The notes beneath the pieces were generated by a model. That model ran no database searches, had not been told where the DNA came from, and was given only the letters and a program-made list of their open reading frames with translations. Shown here piece by piece: positions 14,334 through 21,900 of a DNA stretch of 25,111 bases. A program made the position numbers and the translations under genes. Numbering within the stretch: position 1 is the stretch's first letter; each line of letters opens with the position of its first letter. The stretch spans positions 1 to 25,111 of the forward strand of contig JBAQFA010000057.1 in assembly GCA_049287025.1 (NCBI GenBank), read 5' to 3'. Origin of the DNA: UBA11710 sp049287025. GTDB lineage: Bacteria; Patescibacteriota; Patescibacteriia; Magasanikbacterales; UBA922.

Positions 14334-14349
14334 GAAAATTTTTGGAAAA

Positions 14350-14379
14350 TAAAAAAACACCTGTGATAAGGTGTTTTTT
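14350..14379 (+). terminator. Intrinsic terminator after ftsX
   Basis: AAACACCT / AGGTGTTTTTT hairpin with a T-run. Confidence 0.9.
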
Positions 14380-14410
14380 GGCTAATATTAGGTATTTTAA
14401 GTATAATATA

Positions 14411-14439
14411 TTGACAAAAGTAGTTTTTTGTGCTATACT
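14411..14439 (+). promoter_or_regulatory. Near-consensus promoter of GC-rich cassette 5
   Basis: TTGACA (14411-14416), 17-base spacer, TATACT (14434-14439) preceded by TGTGC. Transcription would start near 14446, about 250 bases before the coding start. Confidence 0.85.
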
Positions 14440-14445
14440 AATTTG

Positions 14446-14535
14446 TTAAGTTAACGAATGAGAGAGCGTTAATTTGATAAAATGTCTAGAAAAACACTAA
14501 TGTTAGCCAAAACTCTCTCAAGGAGTTTTTTCTTT
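14446..14535 (+). promoter_or_regulatory. Attenuator-like leader with exclusive hairpins
   Basis: A 5' hairpin TTAACG / CGTTAA (14451-14472) displays GAGAGAG (14460-14466) in its loop. An intrinsic terminator follows: AAAACTC (14509-14515) / GAGTTTT (14523-14529) with tail TTTCTTT. CTCTCTC (14513-14519), which includes half the terminator stem, is fully complementary to the GAGAGAG loop. Pairing of the two would block the terminator, so the leader can act as a switch. It could instead release a separate RNA of about 90 bases. Confidence 0.55.
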
Positions 14536-14578
14536 ATTGAGTAAAAATAGTTCTTTACAATGAAGTGTGTGGTTTATG

Positions 14579-14686
14579 GGGCAAGAATTTTGTGACTTTT
14601 TCAGAGTCATAAGATTCTTGCCCTGTGACTGTGTGGTCGCAGTGCGATGGAGTTTCGCGTCAGAAATCCTGAAGACGAAAGGACTC
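14579..14686 (+). promoter_or_regulatory. Structured 5' UTR, three hairpins, last one covering the RBS
   Basis: Hairpin 1: GGGCAAGAAT (14579-14588) / ATTCTTGCCC (14614-14623) with an inner TGACT / AGTCA. Hairpin 2: CTGTGAC (14623-14629) / GTCGCAG (14636-14642). Hairpin 3: GAGT (14650-14653) / ACTC (14683-14686) with inner TTC..GTC / GAC..GAA pairs, which ties up part of the Shine-Dalgarno AAAGGA (14678-14683). Not a riboswitch class I recognise. Confidence 0.5.
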
Positions 14687-14692
14687 GGCATC

Positions 14693-14974
14693 ATGACCAG
14701 AAAGACCGTTGACAAGCTGTTGGGCGCCGCTGCCATCCTCGCGGCCATCGCCGTCGGTTTCATCAAGACCGGGTATCATCCGGACACGATGGACTGCGGA
14801 AGTGGCATGAACGGGGTGGGCTACTGCTACAACGACAGCGGCCCGTGGCCGCTGGCTGCGTTGCAGGTGGTGGTCATACTCGTCCTGCTCGTGACGTCGG
14901 CGTACTTCCTCATCCTCGGCCGCCGTCTCCCGCCGGACCAGCCCAGCACGACCACGCCGCACGCCAGCAACTAG
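14693..14974 (+). CDS. Small two-TM membrane protein of GC-rich cassette 5
   Basis: A 93-residue protein of unknown family from ATG 14693 (AAAGGA nine bases upstream). TM1 spans about residues 7-24 (DKLLGAAAILAAIAVGFI), then an outer loop with two cysteines (DCGSGMNGVGYCYND) that may form a disulfide, then TM2 at about 53-75 (ALQVVVILVLLVTSAYFLIL), and a Pro/Thr-rich tail after RR. Codon use is very GC-rich (GCC, CTC, GTG, CCG), foreign to the AT-rich surroundings. Further upstream in-frame starts cross the structured leader and lack a ribosome site. The transcript carries regulatory-looking structure on both sides and a self-cleaving ribozyme in its 3' UTR. Confidence 0.65.
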   Translation: MTRKTVDKLLGAAAILAAIAVGFIKTGYHPDTMDCGSGMNGVGYCYNDSGPWPLAALQVVVILVLLVTSAYFLILGRRLPPDQPSTTTPHASN

Positions 14975-14995
14975 CCGCAGCTCGCACTTCGAACA

Positions 14996-15042
14996 CCCTG
15001 GGTAAGCAGGGAAACCAACCGGGAAGGTCTTACCGCCTTCCC
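14996..15042 (+). other. Kissing-loop hairpin pair in the 3' UTR
   Basis: Hairpin A: CCCTG (14996-15000) / CAGGG (15007-15011) with loop GGTAAG. Hairpin B: GGGAAGG (15021-15027) / CCTTCCC (15036-15042) with loop TCTTACCG. The loops are complementary over six bases (GGTAAG with CTTACC), so the hairpins can kiss. Hairpin B stacks straight onto stem III of the hammerhead ribozyme. Confidence 0.7.
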
Positions 15043-15109
15043 AAAGTCTCTGTCAATTAGTTTGGCACTGATGAGTCCATACGAAAAATAAAAAAGGACG
15101 AAAGACTTT
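15043..15109 (+). ncRNA. Hammerhead ribozyme, type III
   Basis: All conserved elements are in order. Stem III 5' strand AAAGUCU (15043-15049); cleavage nucleotide C15050 (NUH = CUC); stem I UGUCAA / UUGGCA (15051-15056, 15062-15067) with loop UUAGU; core CUGAUGA (15068-15074); stem II GUCC / GGAC (15075-15078, 15096-15099) with a 17-base A-rich loop; core GAAA (15100-15103, the last A pairing with U15049); stem III 3' strand GACUUU (15104-15109). Stem II equals that of the tobacco ringspot satellite hammerhead. Self-cleavage is predicted between 15050 and 15051, 76 bases after the stop codon of the preceding gene, so it would process the end of that mRNA. Confidence 0.85.
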
Positions 15110-15116
15110 TAAATAA

Positions 15117-15142
15117 AAAACTGACCATGTGGTCGGTTTTTG
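15117..15142 (+). terminator. Terminator of GC-rich cassette 5
   Basis: AAAACTGACC / GGTCGGTTTTT hairpin (one G-U) with loop ATGT and T-tail, seven bases after the ribozyme. Confidence 0.8.
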
Positions 15143-15193
15143 TTGACTAAAAATTATTTTTATGATATTATTTTGCTGTAAGTTTTTACACAT

Positions 15194-15264
15194 TCGGGGA
15201 TCGTCTAATGGTAGGACAGCAGCCTTTGAAGCTGTTTATCCTAGTTCGAATCTAGGTCCCCGAG
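15194..15264 (+). tRNA. tRNA-Gln (anticodon TTG)
   Basis: Acceptor TCGGGGA / TCCCCGA, anticodon stem GCAGC / GCTGT around loop CTTTGAA, T-arm CTAG-TTCGAAT-CTAG. No encoded CCA. Confidence 0.95.
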
Positions 15265-15270
15265 CATATA

Positions 15271-15301
15271 AAAATAACCTTAAATTAAGGTTATTTTTTT
15301 T
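15271..15301. terminator. Terminator between tRNA-Gln and greA
   Basis: AAATAACCTTA / TAAGGTTATTT hairpin with a long T-run on the plus side and an A/T-rich run on the minus side; can serve both converging genes. Confidence 0.8.
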
Positions 15302-15331
15302 ATCTAGATAGACATACCAAACACTAGAAAA

Positions 15332-15829
15332 TTATTCAATCATCACAATCTTATATTCCACTATTTTATGAGATAGCTTAATTTGGATTTTATCACCCAC
15401 TTTTTTATTCATCATAGCTGAACCAAGCGGGGACTGATAAGAAATTGTGCCTTTGCTGGGATTAGTCTCAGCTGAACCAAGAATTTGATAGGATTTGACA
15501 CGGTCGTCGTGTTCAAGTGTGACAATGTGACCGATCTGAACTGTGTTATTATTTTTATTGGGTTTTATTATTTGGGCGTTTTTGAGAGTGTTTTCCAATT
15601 CCAAAATCCGCTGGTTCATACCACGGAGTTTACCTTTGGCCATTTGATAAGCATGATTTTCTGAATAGTCCCCAGTCAGAGACAAACGTCTCACTTCTTC
15701 TATCTGAGCCGGACAACTAGCCTTTAATTTTTCCAATTTGCGTTCCAGTTCGTCAAATTTTTTTTGGGTAATACATGGGTCTTCTTTGACGAGCATGTAT
15801 TTACCTGGTTTTCTAAATGGGATTTGCAT
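15332..15829 (-). CDS. greA: Transcription elongation factor GreA
   Basis: A 165-residue protein with the GreA/GreB layout: N-terminal coiled coil (about residues 18-85; FDELERKLEKLK, EVRRLSLTGDYSENHAYQMAK, LRGMNQRILELENTL) and the C-terminal FKBP-like domain (about 95-163; SYQSPLGSAMMNKKVGDKI). The acidic tip DYSEN, where D and E coordinate the second Mg in RNA polymerase's active site to cut backtracked RNA, is present. About 12 extra residues precede the usual start. Minus-strand promoter: TTGAAA, 16 bases, TGA-TAGAAT, ending about 20 bases before ATG 15829. Confidence 0.95.
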   Translation of the reverse strand: MQIPFRKPGKYMLVKEDPCITQKKFDELERKLEKLKASCPAQIEEVRRLSLTGDYSENHAYQMAKGKLRGMNQRILELENTLKNAQIIKPNKNNNTVQIGHIVTLEHDDRVKSYQILGSAETNPSKGTISYQSPLGSAMMNKKVGDKIQIKLSHKIVEYKIVMIE

Positions 15830-15906
15830 ATTTTTACTTTAATCATATTCTATCACCATTATTGACTTTTTCAAAGTTTTAGTTTAGTTTAAAGAGAGAA
15901 ATGTGG

Positions 15907-15912
15907 TAGAAT
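15907..15912 (+). promoter_or_regulatory. -10 box (extended) of rlmN
   Basis: TGG-TAGAAT, 34 bases before ATG 15946; no clear -35. Confidence 0.45.
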
Positions 15913-15945
15913 ATAAGAAATTTATAAGTTAAAAAGCAATAAAAT

Positions 15946-16962
15946 ATGGATTTAGTTAAATTAAAGTCAGTTTTGCAAGATGAACCAAAGTTTCGCTACA
16001 AACAAGTGTGGCAAGCTATGTTTAGAGATTTTATTAGTTCTTGGCAGGAGAATACGACTTTGCCCATTAGTTTGCGGGAAAAATTGGATGCGGAAGTGTC
16101 TCTACAAATTGACGCACAAATGTTTGGTTCCAAAGATAATGACACCATCAAAGCCTTGATTACTCTAGAAGATGGGAATCGCGTGGAAGCGGTTTTATTA
16201 ACCCATATTGATGGTCGACATACAGTTTGTGTATCTTCGCAAGTTGGTTGTCCTTTGGGTTGTACTTTTTGCGCTACCGGTAAGCTTGGGTTCAAACGCA
16301 ATTTGACCGCGGGTGAAATTGTTGATCAGATTTTATTTTTCAATCGTCATTTATTGAAAACCAAAGGTAAGGAACATAAAACAAACAATGTGGTCTTTAT
16401 GGGAATGGGGGAGCCGTTTTTGAATTATGACAATGTGATGGAAGCTGTGCGAATTATAAATGATAAAGATGGATTAAATATTGGCGCGCGCCATATTTCT
16501 ATTTCTACCAGTGGAATTATTGACGGCATAAATAAATTTGCTAAAGAAGATTTGCAAGTTAATTTGGCGATTTCTCTGCATGCAGCCAATGATAAATTGC
16601 GTGCTCAACTGATGCCCATTGATAAAAAATATCCACTGGGAAAAATGCTTAGAGCTGTAAAAAGTTATGTAGAAAAAACTGACCGCCAAGTGATGTTTGA
16701 ATACTTGATGATTGACGGTGTCAATGATACTGATAAAGATATCAAAGATTTGATTGAGATAATGGATCAACCTCTGTATATGGTAAATTTGATTCGCTAT
16801 AATCCGACTGGCGGAGATTTTCAGCCATCCACTAATGAGAAAATAAAAAAGTTTAAAAATGCTTTACTACGTGCGGGAGTGAAGGCCACACAACGTTATA
16901 GCATGGGTGATGATATTGATGCGGCTTGTGGCCAGTTGTCAGCGAAGAATGCTAAACAGTAA
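15946..16962 (+). CDS. rlmN: 23S rRNA (adenine-C2)-methyltransferase RlmN
   Basis: A 338-residue radical SAM enzyme that methylates C2 of A2503 in 23S rRNA (and A37 of some tRNAs). The cluster motif CPLGCTFC gives Cys102, 106 and 109 for the 4Fe-4S; Cys95 in VCVSSQVGC and Cys328 in AACGQL match the two catalytic cysteines (118 and 355 in E. coli). MGMGEP, HISISTSG, NLAISLHAAND and QVMFEYLMIDGVND are all typical. Length and motifs fit a functional enzyme. No Shine-Dalgarno (GCAATAAAAT before ATG). Followed by an inverted repeat. Confidence 0.97.
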   Translation: MDLVKLKSVLQDEPKFRYKQVWQAMFRDFISSWQENTTLPISLREKLDAEVSLQIDAQMFGSKDNDTIKALITLEDGNRVEAVLLTHIDGRHTVCVSSQVGCPLGCTFCATGKLGFKRNLTAGEIVDQILFFNRHLLKTKGKEHKTNNVVFMGMGEPFLNYDNVMEAVRIINDKDGLNIGARHISISTSGIIDGINKFAKEDLQVNLAISLHAANDKLRAQLMPIDKKYPLGKMLRAVKSYVEKTDRQVMFEYLMIDGVNDTDKDIKDLIEIMDQPLYMVNLIRYNPTGGDFQPSTNEKIKKFKNALLRAGVKATQRYSMGDDIDAACGQLSAKNAKQ

Positions 16963-16979
16963 TTAAAGATTATTTGTTA

Positions 16980-17065
16980 AAATCTGTTTTAATTCGTTCA
17001 AATCTGCTGTAAAAAATTGTTAATAAAACAGCAGATTAAACAGATTGTAACGGATTTGAACAGAT
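16980..17065. repeat. Inverted repeat, family 'ACAGCAGATTAAAC', copy 1
   Basis: Left arm AATCTGTTTTAATTCGTTCAAATCTGCTGT is matched by a right arm starting ACAGCAGATTAAACAGATTG and ending GAACAGAT. The near-same element lies at 18184-18272; together they bracket the CapA-like gene. Confidence 0.8.
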
Positions 17066-17073
17066 ATGTGTGT

Positions 17074-18168
17074 ATGAATAAAAAAGAAATTATCATTATT
17101 ATAAGCGGATTTTTACTTCTCCTTTTTGGAGTTGGTTTTTTCTTTTTTCTGTACGAAGCCAAGTCTACAGTCTTGAATACCGTTGCGACTGGATTATTGC
17201 CCAAATTAGAGCCAATAGACATGACAATCGCGCCAGTGTCTAGGCAGGTGGCCACACCAGAACCAAAGCCGGTAGAACAGGTTAATTTGCTTTTTACGGG
17301 TGATATAATGCTCGACCGGTCAGTTTTACTCAAAACCCAAGCCAGTGGAGATTATTCTTATCCTTTTAAAAATTTGGATTATTTTAATAATTATGATTTC
17401 AAAATTGGCAATCTAGAAGGGCCAATTACGGATTTCAAATCTGTGGCCAATGGCACTGGTGGAAACAGATTGACTTTTACTTTTTCCCCTCAGTTTTTAG
17501 AACCATTAAAAAATTATTTTGATGTCGTGAGTTTGGCCAATAATCATACGAATAATTTTGGTAAAAAAGGTTTGACTCAGACTTATGCAAATTTGGAAAA
17601 AGTAGGAATAAAATATTTTGGTGATCCAGATAATAAAAATAATTTGTCAGTGGTAATAGAAAAAAATAATATAAAAATCGGTTTGGTCGGTTTCCATGAA
17701 TTAATTGGTTATGGTTTTAATAATGTAATCGCCGAAATAAAAAAACTTCGTCCCGAAGTAAATTATATTATTGTTATGCCACACTGGGGTACAGAATATA
17801 TTACTGATAAGCCTAATAGGGTACAGGTGAGTGAAGCGCACAAAATAATTGACGCGGGCGCAGATTTAATTATTGGTACACACCCGCACGTGATTCAACC
17901 AATTGAAAAATATAATAGTAAAATAATTTTTTATAGTTTGGGTAATTTTATTTTTGATCAATACTTTTCTCCCGAGACTCAGCAAGGATTAAATATTGGC
18001 GTAAATTTAAAAAGAGAGTATAATAATATTAATTCAGAATTGACAATTTTACCGATCACAGTTTCAAGTGAATCTCAACCAAGTCTGGCCGAGGGTGAGG
18101 TAAAACAACAAATTTTGGATGCACTATTTAAAGTTTCAAATGTTTCGTCAACTGTGTTTGGATTGTAA
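17074..18168 (+). CDS. CapA-family metallophosphatase-like protein
   Basis: A 364-residue protein from ATG 17074, which places a TM anchor at about residues 5-28 (EIIIIISGFLLLLFGVGFFF). An earlier in-frame start would lie in the inverted repeat. The CapA/PGA_cap metallophosphatase domain covers about residues 70-320: LLFTGDIMLDRSV, GNLEGPIT, VSLANNHTNNFG, MPHWGTEY, IIGTHPHVIQPIE, YSLGNFIFDQ. Family members act in poly-gamma-glutamate capsule synthesis or in other cell-envelope hydrolysis; all metal-ligand Asp/Asn/His positions appear present. There are no capB/capC genes beside it, so a capsule role is uncertain. The active domain faces outward. No Shine-Dalgarno. Confidence 0.85.
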   Translation: MNKKEIIIIISGFLLLLFGVGFFFFLYEAKSTVLNTVATGLLPKLEPIDMTIAPVSRQVATPEPKPVEQVNLLFTGDIMLDRSVLLKTQASGDYSYPFKNLDYFNNYDFKIGNLEGPITDFKSVANGTGGNRLTFTFSPQFLEPLKNYFDVVSLANNHTNNFGKKGLTQTYANLEKVGIKYFGDPDNKNNLSVVIEKNNIKIGLVGFHELIGYGFNNVIAEIKKLRPEVNYIIVMPHWGTEYITDKPNRVQVSEAHKIIDAGADLIIGTHPHVIQPIEKYNSKIIFYSLGNFIFDQYFSPETQQGLNIGVNLKREYNNINSELTILPITVSSESQPSLAEGEVKQQILDALFKVSNVSSTVFGL

Positions 18169-18183
18169 TTTTTTAATATAATT

Positions 18184-18272
18184 TGTTAGAATCTGCTTTA
18201 ATTCGTTAAATCTGCTGTAAAATTAAATTTAAAGACAGCAGATTAAACGGATTATAACGAATTTCAACAGAT
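18184..18272. repeat. Inverted repeat, family 'ACAGCAGATTAAAC', copy 2
   Basis: TCTGCTTTAATTCGTTAAATCTGCTGT and, in the right arm, ACAGCAGATTAAACGGATTA...AACAGAT. Same order and orientation as copy 1. Confidence 0.8.
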
Positions 18273-18283
18273 TGTATAGTATA

Positions 18284-18311
18284 TTGTTGAAGAAATGAAA
18301 TAGTGTAATAA
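18284..18311 (+). promoter_or_regulatory. Promoter of the sigma factor operon
   Basis: TTGTTG (18284-18289), 16-base spacer, TAATAA (18306-18311); start of transcription near 18318. If the sigma factor is autoregulated a different motif would be expected too, but none is obvious. Confidence 0.45.
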
Positions 18312-18337
18312 AATAATTTTTCTTACGTTATAAAATT

Positions 18338-18907
18338 ATGGAGGTGAATACTCCACAAAATCATCAAGAAGAAATAGAGTTAGTAAAGCGCGCCAAGACT
18401 GATGACGAGGCTTTTGGTATTCTCTACAATCAATATTTCCCTAAAATATACGGTTTTGTCGCTAAGAGGATTGGTCAGAGAGAAACAGCTGAGGATATAG
18501 TGTCGGTCGTATTTACAGAAGCCTTTGTACATTTGGAAGGGTATGAATACAAAAATTGCTCTTTTGGGGCTTGGCTCTACAAAATTGCTACAAATAAGCT
18601 AATTGATCACTATCGCAAAGAAGGTAAACGTAAGAGTGTCTCTATAGATGGGGAATTTGAAATAGAAGTAATTGATGAAAGTGTGGATCAAGCCATAGAT
18701 ACGGATAGGATTTTGTCAGCCAAGACTGTTAAAGTTGCTCTGTCCGAAGTACCAGCCAAATACCAAAAAATATTATCTTTGAAGTTTTTTTCTGAACTGT
18801 CTAATAATGAGATCGCGGAAGTTTTGGGAGTTTCTCCCAATAATGTCGGCGTTCTATTGTATCGCTCGCTCAAAAAGTTCAAAAAGCATTATGAAAAATA
18901 TGTTTAA
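18338..18907 (+). CDS. ECF-type RNA polymerase sigma factor
   Basis: A 189-residue sigma-70 family protein with region 2 at about residues 26-95 (FGILYNQYFPKIYGFVAKRIGQ, AEDIVSVVFTEAFVHL, CSFGAWLYKIATNKLIDHYRKE) and region 4 at about 128-180 (LSEVPAKYQKILSLKFFSELSNNEIAEVLGVS, NNVGVLLYRSLKKFKK). It lacks region 3, as expected for an ECF sigma. It would direct RNA polymerase to a regulon set by an envelope signal. The last 17 bases overlap the start of the next gene, which carries an anti-sigma-like cytoplasmic end, so the pair is translationally coupled. Confidence 0.9.
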   Translation: MEVNTPQNHQEEIELVKRAKTDDEAFGILYNQYFPKIYGFVAKRIGQRETAEDIVSVVFTEAFVHLEGYEYKNCSFGAWLYKIATNKLIDHYRKEGKRKSVSIDGEFEIEVIDESVDQAIDTDRILSAKTVKVALSEVPAKYQKILSLKFFSELSNNEIAEVLGVSPNNVGVLLYRSLKKFKKHYEKYV

Positions 18908-21900
18908 TAAAAAGCCAAAACAATTTATAGATTGTCTAGAACAAGGTGGAGACAAGTGTAATAACTCCGAGTTTGGGGCGTTATTAAGTATGGCAGACAA
19001 AATCAAAGTGTCTGGCCAACTTAATTCAAACACGCCTCGACCTGGTTTTCAAGAAGCTTTGCAAGCTAGAATCCGGGCAGAGCGCGCGCAAACCACCAAA
19101 ACTATGCCAAACTTTTTCGCTAATCTTCGGTCAGTGGCTAGACCAAAGTTTTTAGTGCCAGCTTCAATCTCGGCTCTAATTGTCCTCATTCTTTTAACCA
19201 GCACTTATGTTTTGCCGATTTTTCAGCATGGCAATCCAGATTTGTTTTCTGGTTTTTCCAAACTAATGATTAGTACGGCCAATGCTCAGGATAATTTTTC
19301 TCTAGAACCAAGCAGTCTTGATAGTTTGGGTGTGGAGACAAATTCTTTTTATACTTTAAAAAGTAAAGAACCAGTCACAGATATTAGCTTGATAAAAAAT
19401 AATCTCAAACTTGATCCAGCAGTAGATTATGATTTGGAAACAATTTCTGATACAGAATGGAAAATTGTGCCAAAAGAACCGCTACCACCAAACACTTTAT
19501 TAAAAGTTTCTCTTACCACTTCATATTTAGACGAAGCTGGTACTCAGCAAGAACGTGATTATTCCTGGGCTTATCAAGTCAAAGATACTTTTAAAATTTT
19601 AAATAATTTACCAAGAAACAAAGCTAATGGCGTGCCAGAAAATACCGGTATAGAAATTACTTTTAGTCATGATAATTTTATTAATTTTGAAAAATATTTT
19701 AGTATTCAGCCAAAAGTGGAAGGCAGTTTTGAAAAACATGGCCGAACTTTGGTCTTTGTGCCAAAAGAAGTTTTGAAAATAAAAACTATTTATACGGTTA
19801 CAATTAAAAAAGGTTTACCACTAGATAATTCAGACGAAGTTTTGGCAGAGGATTATACATTTGCTTTTGAAACACAAAATCCTGTTTCTTCAGCCGACAG
19901 CGGTAGTTTGTATATTTATAGAAGATTTTATGAAAATTCTTCACAAGCAAAACCAATTGTACAGATCGCCAACTACAATATTCCCGAAACACCAATTGAA
20001 GCCAAAGTGTATCGCTACCAGAGTGCCGATGACTTTTTGAATACTTTGGAAGAAATGAACAAATTTCCTTATTGGTCATCATCACGTGAAGATTACAAAG
20101 TAAATACTGACCAGATGATGCAAGTTTTATCTTTTCCAGTGGAAATAAAAAGTGAAGAAAGCTATGTAAAATATATTGAATTTCCTCAAACTTTGGAAAG
20201 AGGTTTTTATGTCGTTGACTTTTTAAATAATAATAAAATTAATCAAGTTTATATCCAAGTGACAGATTTGTTGTCCTATGTAAATATTACTGAGACTGAG
20301 ACTGTGGTTTGGATCAATGATTTGTCTACAGGCCTGCCCGCGAGTGATGTTGAAGTGTCTTTTGTTGGTAGGGATGAAAAATCTACTACCAATGAAAAAG
20401 GTTTGTCAGTCTTGTCAACGCCAGATAATTTTTATCCTGAAGTTTCTGACAAAGACCGTGATAAATTAAATGTTTATCTCAAATTGGCTAAGGGTGATGA
20501 TCAATTATTTTTGCATGCGCAAGAATTAGTAAATTTTAAAAAAGAGGGAAAAACAACGGGTGATTATTGGAGTTATGTGTATACTGATCGCCCTATGTAT
20601 CAGCCCACCGATGCGATTAAGTTTTGGGGTATGATCAAGGAAAGGACAAATGAAAAAATAAAAGAAAAAGTGAGTATCACTTTGTACAAAGAGGGTTATG
20701 TAGATTATTATTATCAACCAGTCAAAATTGCTTATCAAGAAATGGAATTGGATGAAGCAAATAACTTTTTGGGTGAGATAAAATTGGATAATCTTCGCCC
20801 TGATTATTACAATTTGGAAATAAAAATTGGTGATGTCTTTATTGCCAATAAATATATTACAATAGAAAAATATACCAAGCCAGCTTATCAATTGAGTCTA
20901 GAATCAGACAAAAATTTGGCTTATGTGGGAGAAGAAATCAAACTTAAAGTTAAGGCGAGTTTTTTTGAGGGTACACCAGTCTCAGATATAGAATTAGTTG
21001 GTAATAATCCAGTCGGCACGCTTGATCTTGTGACTGATGATGAAGGGGCAGTTAATTTTAGTTATGTAGAAAAAGATACCAAGTGTAATGAAGATTATGG
21101 ACGGTGTTGGCCAAAGTATAAGAGTTTTTCTGTTGATCCAAAAGATAGCGAAATAGCTGAAATTAGCGCGAGCAAGAGTGTCCGTATCTATGGACCAGAT
21201 GTTTATCTGGATACTGAGATTGATTATTCTACTGTTGGCCAAGCCAAAATTACTTGGCAAACCAAATTTATTGATTTTACTGCTATAGAAGATTCTGATT
21301 GGTGGGAAAACAGTCAAGGCAAGGAGCCAGCCTCAAATACCAAATTGCAAGTAGAAGTTAAAAAAATTACTTATGTTAAAAGAGAAACGGGTACAGTTTA
21401 TGATTTTATAAGCAAGCGCAGTTATAAAACTTATGATTATGATCGTAAGGAAGAAGTTGTGGAAAATTTTTCTGTGAATACTGATAGTAATGGCAAATAT
21501 ATTTATGATAAAAATATTGAGAAGGATGCTTCTTATGAAATAAAGACAAAATTTTTTGGACGCAATGGTTATTATGATATAGAAAAAAATTATTTATATT
21601 ATTATGATGGTCTATATATAAATCGTTATAATGATTCTGGTAGTTATAAATATTATCATTTGGATATTGGCAAAGATTATGGTCAAAGATACACCATTGG
21701 CGAGAATGTGGATGTTAAATTTATGCAAAATGATGCTCTATTGCCAAGAGAAGAGAATCACTTCTTGTATTTGCAAATGCAAAATGGATTGCAAGAATAT
21801 GAAGTCTCAAATGAACCAATTTATAATTTTTCCTTTGAAAAACGTGATGTGCCTAATATAAATGTGTCAGCGATACATTTTAATGGTCAGTCTTATGATA

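Noticed and set aside
14667..14682. Second hammerhead-like core (CTGAAGACGAAA) in the leader of cassette 5
   Set aside because: There is no stem II between the two core parts and no matching stem III/cleavage strand; the bases form the RBS hairpin instead.
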